A stretch of 11,925 nt of DNA, taken from Clostridia bacterium. GTDB lineage: Bacteria; Bacillota; Clostridia; Christensenellales; Aristaeellaceae. The stretch is taken from NCBI GenBank assembly GCA_016295665.1, contig JAEDKS010000066.1, positions 1 to 11,925 of the forward strand, read 5' to 3'. Below the pieces are notes generated by a model, which searched no databases, had not been told where the DNA came from, and saw only the letters and a list, made by a program, of their open reading frames with translations. Each line of letters opens with the position of its first letter. Positions within the stretch are counted from its first letter, which is position 1. Shown one piece after another: positions 5,544 to 11,925 of this stretch. Made by a program: the position numbers and the translations under genes.

Positions 5544-7385
5544 ATGAAAAAGGATGTTACGCCGCCGAAAAAGCCATTGATCTTTTACTACATCATCGTG
5601 CTGGTGGTGTTGCTGCTCATCAACTCGATGCTCGTGCCCTACATCTCCAAGGTGAGCATCAAGGAGGTCAACTACAACGACTTCCTTGACATGCTGGAGA
5701 GCGGCGCGGTGCAGGAGGTGCAGATCAACGAGAACACCATCGCCTTCTCCGCCATGGACGAGGACGGGCTCATCGGCATCTACACCACCGGCCTGATGAA
5801 CGACAGCAGCCTGGTGGACAGGCTCCGCAGCGCCAACGTGACCTTTGGTCAGGTGGTGCCAGAGGAGGCCTCCCCCGTGCTGTCCTTCCTGTTGGGCTGG
5901 CTGCTGCCCCTGGTGGTCTTCATCGGCATCGGACAGCTGATGATGCGCAAGCTGACCAACAAACTGGGCGGCGGCGCGGGCGCCATGTCCTTTGGCAAGA
6001 GCAACGCCAAGGTGTATGTGGCGGCCCAGACCGGCAAGACCTTCGCCGACGTCGCCGGCGAGGATGAGGCCAAGGCCGCGCTGAAGGAGATCGTGGATTT
6101 CCTGCACGACCCGGACAAGTACAAGGAAATCGGTGCCAAGCTGCCCAAGGGCGCCCTGCTCGTGGGCCCGCCCGGCACCGGCAAGACGCTGCTGGCGCAG
6201 GCCGTCGCCGGCGAGGCGAAGGTTCCCTTCTTCTCCATCTCCGGCTCGGAGTTCGTGGAGATGTTCGTGGGCATGGGCGCCTCCCGCGTCCGCGACCTGT
6301 TCAAGCAGGCTCAGGAGAAGGCCCCCTGCATCGTGTTCATCGACGAGATCGACGCCATCGGCAAGAAGCGCGACAACGGCATGTCCTCCAACGATGAGCG
6401 CGAGCAGACCCTGAACCAGCTGCTCACCGAGATGGACGGCTTCGACGGCAGCAAGGGCGTGGTCATCCTCGCCGCCACCAACCGCCCCGAGAGCCTGGAT
6501 CAGGCCCTGCTGCGCCCCGGCCGCTTTGACCGCCGGGTGCCCGTGGAGCTGCCCGACGTGGTGGGCCGCGAGGCCATTCTGCGCGTCCATGCCAAGGACG
6601 TGAAGATGGCGCCCGACATCAACTACCACGCTATCGCCCTGGCGACCAGCGGTACCTCCGGCGCCGAGCTGGCAAACATCATCAACGAGGCCGCCCTCAT
6701 GGCGGTGAAGGAGAACCGCAAGCAGGTGGAGCAGCGCGACCTGGAGGAGGCCATCGAGACCGTCCTCGCCGGCTATCAGCGCAAGGGCGCCGTCATCAGC
6801 GATCAGGAGAAGAAGATCATCTCCTACCACGAGATCGGTCACGCGCTGGTGGCTGCCCGTCAGAAGTCCTCCGCCCCCGTGCACAAGATCACCATTATCC
6901 CCCGCACCTCCGGTGCGCTGGGCTATACCATGCAGGTGGATGAGGACGAGCACTACCTGATGACCCGGGAGGAGCTGTTCAACAAGATCACCACCCTGAC
7001 CGCCGGTCGCGCCGCGGAGGAGCTGGTCTTTGGGCTGGTGACCTCCGGCGCCTCCAACGACATCGAGAAGGCCACGCAGCTGGCCCGCACCATGGTGACC
7101 CGGCTGGGCATGTGCGAAGCCTTCGACATGACCGCCCTGGAGGTGGTCAACAACGCCTACCTGGGCGGAGACACCAGCCTGGCCTGCTCCGCCGAGACGG
7201 CAGCCCGCGTGGACACCGAGGTCATGAACATCATCCGCGAGGCCCACAAGCGCGCCGCTGACATCCTCAAGGCCGATGAGCTGCTGCTGCATCGTCTGGC
7301 GGCGTTCCTGCTGGAGAAGGAGACCATCACCGGCGAGGAGTTCACCGCCATCATGGAGCAAAACCCGCCCCGCATCGAGGCCTGA
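5544..7385 (+). CDS. ftsH: ATP-dependent zinc metalloprotease FtsH
   Basis: Membrane-anchored AAA+ protease (613 residues) that unfolds and degrades misassembled membrane proteins and short-lived cytoplasmic proteins, acting as a hexamer. Order of parts: first membrane helix about 12-33, extracytoplasmic segment to ~110, second helix about 112-134, then the AAA domain. The AAA domain has Walker A GPPGTGKT (208-215), pore loop FVGMG (241-245), Walker B IVFIDEID (263-270) and the second region of homology ATNRPESLDQALLRPGRFDR (311-330). The protease domain carries the zinc motif HEIGH (429-433; HEAGH in many homologues) and the probable third ligand Asp 506 in SGASNDI. It lacks a long C-terminal tail. 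I chose the ATG at 5544, five bases after AAAGGAGG, over an in-frame GTG at 5520 with no ribosome site. It is monocistronic: promoter directly upstream, strong terminator 19 bases after the stop. Confidence 0.96.
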   Translation: MKKDVTPPKKPLIFYYIIVLVVLLLINSMLVPYISKVSIKEVNYNDFLDMLESGAVQEVQINENTIAFSAMDEDGLIGIYTTGLMNDSSLVDRLRSANVTFGQVVPEEASPVLSFLLGWLLPLVVFIGIGQLMMRKLTNKLGGGAGAMSFGKSNAKVYVAAQTGKTFADVAGEDEAKAALKEIVDFLHDPDKYKEIGAKLPKGALLVGPPGTGKTLLAQAVAGEAKVPFFSISGSEFVEMFVGMGASRVRDLFKQAQEKAPCIVFIDEIDAIGKKRDNGMSSNDEREQTLNQLLTEMDGFDGSKGVVILAATNRPESLDQALLRPGRFDRRVPVELPDVVGREAILRVHAKDVKMAPDINYHAIALATSGTSGAELANIINEAALMAVKENRKQVEQRDLEEAIETVLAGYQRKGAVISDQEKKIISYHEIGHALVAARQKSSAPVHKITIIPRTSGALGYTMQVDEDEHYLMTREELFNKITTLTAGRAAEELVFGLVTSGASNDIEKATQLARTMVTRLGMCEAFDMTALEVVNNAYLGGDTSLACSAETAARVDTEVMNIIREAHKRAADILKADELLLHRLAAFLLEKETITGEEFTAIMEQNPPRIEA

Positions 7386-7403
7386 TTTCCCCTGTCCATC
7401 CCC

Positions 7404-7443
7404 CGCCGCCTTTCGTCCGAAAAAGGACGGAAGGCGGCGTTTT
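7404..7443 (+). terminator. Intrinsic terminator of ftsH
   Basis: A 15-bp stem (7404-7418 with 7425-7439, one G-T wobble) encloses a six-base A-rich loop and is followed by TTTT at 7440-7443. It begins 19 bases after the ftsH stop. The next promoter's -35 begins only four bases after the T run. Confidence 0.92.
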
Positions 7444-7446
7444 GAC

Positions 7447-7475
7447 TTGCAAAACATGCGGGAATCCACTATAAT
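7447..7475 (+). promoter_or_regulatory. Promoter of the heterodimeric ABC exporter operon
   Basis: TTGCAA (7447-7452) and a perfect TATAAT (7470-7475) with a 17-base spacer. The predicted start near 7482 gives a leader of about 22 bases. An alternative -35, TTGACT at 7442-7447, matches the hexamer better but would need a 22-base spacer, which is too long. Confidence 0.7.
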
Positions 7476-7503
7476 ACTTCTGGAAATTTTTCTTAGGGGT
7501 GGA

Positions 7504-9241
7504 ATGGCATTGAAGAAGCTGCTCGTGTACCTCAGGGGCTACCGCAAGGAATGTGTGCTGGCTCCGCTGTTCAAGATGCTGGAGGCGACCTTTGAGCTGA
7601 TCGTTCCGCTGATCGTCGCCGCCATCATCGACAAGGGCATCCCGGACAACCGGGGCTACATCGTCCGGATGTGCCTGTGCCTGGTGGCGCTGGGCGGCAT
7701 CGGCCTGGTCGCGGCGGTGGCGGCGCAGTACTTCTCCGCCCGGGCTGCCATCGGCTTCGCCACGGGCGTCCGCCACGGGCTGATGAAGCACATTCAGACG
7801 CTCAGCTATACCGAACTGGATCAGGTGGGCACCTCCACCCTGATCACCCGCATGACCTCCGACGTCAATCAGATGCAGACCGGCGTCAACATGACCCTGC
7901 GCCTGCTGCTGCGCTCCCCCTTCGTGGTGTTCGGCGCCATGGTCATGGCCTTCACCATCGACACGCGGTGCGCGCTGATCTTCGTGGGCGTCATCGCGGT
8001 GCTGCTGGTGATCGTGTTCGGCATCATGGCCCTGACCATCCCCATGTACCGCAAGGTGCAGGGGCAGCTGGATCAGGTGACCGCCGCCACCCGCGAGAAC
8101 CTGACCGGCGTGCGCGTGGTTCGCGCCTTCTGCGAGGAGGACGAGCAGAACCGCCGCTTCGTGGGGCTCAATCAGCTGCTGACGAAGATGCAGCTGGCAG
8201 TGGGCCGCATCTCCGCCGTCATGAACCCCGCCACCTATGTGGTCATCAACGCCGCGGTCATCCTGCTCATCCACACCGGTGCCATGCAGGTGGAGGCGGG
8301 CGTGCTGACCCAGGGTCAGGTGGTGGCGCTGTACAACTACATGAGCCAGATTCTGGTGGAGCTGGTCAAGATGGCGAACCTCATCATCACGCTGACCAAG
8401 GCGGTGGCCTCCGCCGGGCGCGTGTCCCGGGTCATGGACGTCACCACCTCCCAGGAGGACGGCACGGCCTGCATCCCGGAGAACGCGCCCCACGGCAGCG
8501 TCCGCTTCGACCATGTGAGCCTGCGCTACAAGGGGGCCGGTGATGAGTCCCTGACGGACATCACCTTCACCGCCGAGCCCGGCGAGACCATCGGCGTCAT
8601 CGGCGGCACGGGCAGCGGCAAGTCCACGCTGGTGAACCTGATCCCCCGCTTCTATGACGCCACCGCCGGGCAGGTGCTGGTGGACGGCATGGACGTGACG
8701 CAGCTGCGCAAGAGTGAGCTGCGCCGCCGCATCGCCGTGGTGCCGCAGAAGGCCATGCTGTTCAAGGGCACCATCCGCTCCAACCTGCTCTGGGGCCGGG
8801 CCGACGCCACCGAGGACGAGCTGCGTCAGGCGCTGTCCACCGCCCAGGCGCTGGATGTGGTGGAGAGCAAGCCCAAGGGGCTGGACGAGCTGGTGGAGCA
8901 GGGCGGCCGGAACTTCTCCGGCGGTCAGCGGCAGCGGCTGACCATCGCGCGGGCGCTGGTCAGCCGTCCGGAGATCCTGATTCTGGACGACAGCGCCTCC
9001 GCGCTGGACTACGCCACCGATGCCCGCCTGCGCCGGGCCATCCGGGCCATGGAAAACCCGCCGACCACCTTCATCGTGTCGCAGCGCGCCGCCTCCATCC
9101 GCTTTGCGGACAGGATCATCGTGCTGGACGACGGCGCGGTGGCGGGCATCGGCACCCACGAGCAGCTGCTGGAAAGCTGCCCCACCTATCAGGAAATCTA
9201 CGCATCCCAGTTTGAAACCAAGGACAAGGAGGCGGTGCAGC

Positions 9242-9249
<8 letters not shown>
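7504..9249 (+). CDS. ABC exporter half-transporter with degenerate ATP site (TM287/YheI-like)
   Basis: A 581-residue half-transporter: an exporter membrane domain (about residues 1-310) fused to an ATPase domain. Walker A is GGTGSGKST (367-375) and the signature is FSGGQ (471-475). The catalytic Glu after Walker B is replaced by Asp (ILILDD, Asp 496) and the switch His by Gln (IVSQR, Gln 527). These are the same changes that mark the degenerate-site subunit of heterodimeric exporters such as TM287/288 and BmrC/BmrD (YheI/YheH). It should therefore pair with the next gene's product and export hydrophobic compounds or lipids; the actual cargo is unknown. I chose the ATG at 7504 because it follows a GGGGTGG-like site and a promoter; the frame is open further upstream, but only through the ftsH terminator. 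Its last eight bases overlap the partner gene. Confidence 0.93.
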
Positions 9250-11002
<1,753 letters not shown>

Positions 11003-11015
11003 GAGGCAGCATATG

Positions 11016-11048
11016 AAAACCCGGAGCACGACCCCTGCTCCGGGTTTT
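11016..11048. terminator. Bidirectional intrinsic terminator between exporter and liv operons
   Basis: A perfect 13-bp palindromic stem (11016-11028 with 11036-11048) of the form AAAACCCGGAGCA, a 7-base loop, then its exact complement. The GC part is nine pairs and each strand ends in TTTT, so it reads as a terminator in both directions. It lies 13 bases after the exporter stop and 15 bases beyond the livF stop, serving two convergent units. Confidence 0.92.
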
Positions 11049-11063
11049 CTGTATGCCTTATTC

Positions 11064-11771
11064 TCAGCTTCCCAGGTAGGCCTTGCGCACCTGATCGTTG
11101 TTCAGCAGCTCGCTGGCGGGTCCCTCCATGCTGATGGTGCCCGTCTCCAGCACGTAGGCGCGGTCTGCCACGGACAGCGCCATCTGGGCGTTCTGCTCCA
11201 CCAGCAGCACCGTCACGCCGCTGCCGTGCAGCTCCCTGACGATCTCGAAGATCTGCTCCACCAGGATGGGCGCCAGACCCATGCTGGGCTCGTCCAGCAT
11301 CAGCAGCCGGGGCTTGCTCATCAGAGCGCGGGCCATGGCGAGCATCTGCTGCTCACCGCCGGAGAGCGTGCCGGCAATCTGCTTCTCGCGCTCCTTCAGG
11401 CGGGGGAAGCGCTGGAACATCTCGTCCATGCTGCCCGCGATCTCACTGCTGGGGCGGGTGAAGCCGCCCATCTCCAGATTCTCGCGCACGGTCATCTGCT
11501 GGAAGATGCGCCGTCCCTCCGGGCACAGCGCCATGCCCCGGGACACGATGCGGCTGGCAGGCATGCCGTTCAGCTGCTGCCCGTCAAAGGTCACGGTGCC
11601 CTGCCGGGGCTTCAGCAGTCCCGCGATGGTGTTCAGCGTGGTGGACTTGCCCGCGCCGTTGGCACCGATCAGCGTGACGATCTCATCCTCGTTGACCTCC
11701 AGGGAGATGCCCTTGATGGCGTGGATGGCGCCATAGAACACGTGAATATCGTCAACCTTCAGCAGGCTCAT
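11064..11771 (-). CDS. livF: Branched-chain amino acid ABC importer, ATP-binding protein LivF
   Basis: One of the two ATPases of the LIV-type importer for leucine, isoleucine and valine (some family members carry other amides or urea). 235 residues, normal for LivF. Walker A GANGAGKST is at 36-44, signature LSGGE at 136-140, Walker B LLMLDEP at 156-162 with Glu 161. The LivF-typical CPEGRRIF block is at 83-90 and VEQNAQMAL at 191-199. The usual switch His is Gln 193, which is normal for LivF. Its ATGA overlaps the livG stop, and AAGGAGG (11779-11785) lies seven bases ahead, so it is translated together with livG as the last gene of the operon. The permeases and binding protein would lie beyond the right edge, if the usual order holds. 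A bidirectional terminator follows. Confidence 0.95.
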   Translation of the reverse strand: MSLLKVDDIHVFYGAIHAIKGISLEVNEDEIVTLIGANGAGKSTTLNTIAGLLKPRQGTVTFDGQQLNGMPASRIVSRGMALCPEGRRIFQQMTVRENLEMGGFTRPSSEIAGSMDEMFQRFPRLKEREKQIAGTLSGGEQQMLAMARALMSKPRLLMLDEPSMGLAPILVEQIFEIVRELHGSGVTVLLVEQNAQMALSVADRAYVLETGTISMEGPASELLNNDQVRKAYLGS

Positions 11772-11925
11772 GCCTCCGCCTCCTTCTGCTTGCCCAGATA
11801 GGCCTCGATGACCACCGGGTTGGACTGAATCTCGGAGGCCGTGCCCTTGGCGATGATCTTGCCGTAGTTCAGCACGCAGATGCCCTCGCAGATGCCCATG
11901 ACCAGGTTCATGTCGTGCTCGATGA
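11768..11925 (-). CDS. livG: Branched-chain amino acid ABC importer, ATP-binding protein LivG (C-terminal fragment)
   Basis: The last 51 codons of the partner ATPase of the LIV-type importer; the start lies beyond the right edge. The visible part begins IEHDMNLVMGIC, which carries the switch His and the EHDM block characteristic of LivG, followed by VLNYGKIIAKGTASEI, a family-typical stretch, and ends in a charged KQKEAEA tail. Its stop overlaps the livF start (ATGA), the usual arrangement for a livG-livF pair. There is no sign of damage in the part seen. The assignment rests on this C-terminal block and on the adjacent livF. Confidence 0.9.
   Translation of the reverse strand, partial: IEHDMNLVMGICEGICVLNYGKIIAKGTASEIQSNPVVIEAYLGKQKEAEA

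Noticed and set aside
7276..7503. Extended N-terminus of the first exporter gene
   Set aside because: The extra codons run through the end of ftsH, its terminator and the exporter promoter; homologues begin close to the ATG at 7504.

Overview
The window is GC-rich (coding regions look well above 60% G+C) and densely packed, with AT-rich promoters of the vegetative sigma type (TTGACA / TATAAT), strong AGGAGG-like ribosome binding sites and short intrinsic terminators. The GalT is of the class typical of Firmicutes, and the heterodimeric ABC exporter, FtsH and LivFG all resemble clostridial proteins. I infer a high-GC member of the Clostridia, perhaps Oscillospirales or Christensenellales. This is an inference from protein style; there is no rRNA to confirm it. 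I see no mobile element, CRISPR array, tRNA or rRNA, and the gene content is ordinary core and transport housekeeping.

Layout. Positions 1-921 (minus) hold a two-gene unit driven by a near-consensus promoter: a small GtrA-family membrane protein, then a YfcE-like metallophosphoesterase that runs off the left edge. Positions 1098-3747 (plus) hold a complete NitT/TauT-type ABC importer (ATPase, permease, secreted binding protein), closed by a terminator that can work in both directions. Positions 3881-5416 (minus) hold galT, convergent with the importer. galT and ftsH (5544-7385, plus) diverge from a 127-base intergenic region in which their two promoters share -10 bases. ftsH ends at a strong hairpin terminator. 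Immediately behind it a new promoter drives two overlapping genes (7504-11002, plus) for the two unequal halves of a TM287/288-type heterodimeric ABC exporter. A 13-bp perfect palindrome ends that unit and also ends the convergent branched-chain amino acid transport operon, of which livF and the last 51 codons of livG are present (11064-11925, minus).

How it fits together. These are independent transcription units: nutrient uptake (importer, Liv), galactose metabolism (GalT), membrane protein quality control (FtsH) and drug/lipid-type export (ABC pair). I do not see a single multi-gene system. The points most worth a second look are regulatory: the interlocked galT/ftsH promoters, the inverted repeat beside them, and a leader upstream of the importer with alternative hairpins, one of which would hide the ribosome binding site. 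The importer's binding protein also appears to lack a lipoprotein signal. No stretch over 300 bases lacks a gene.
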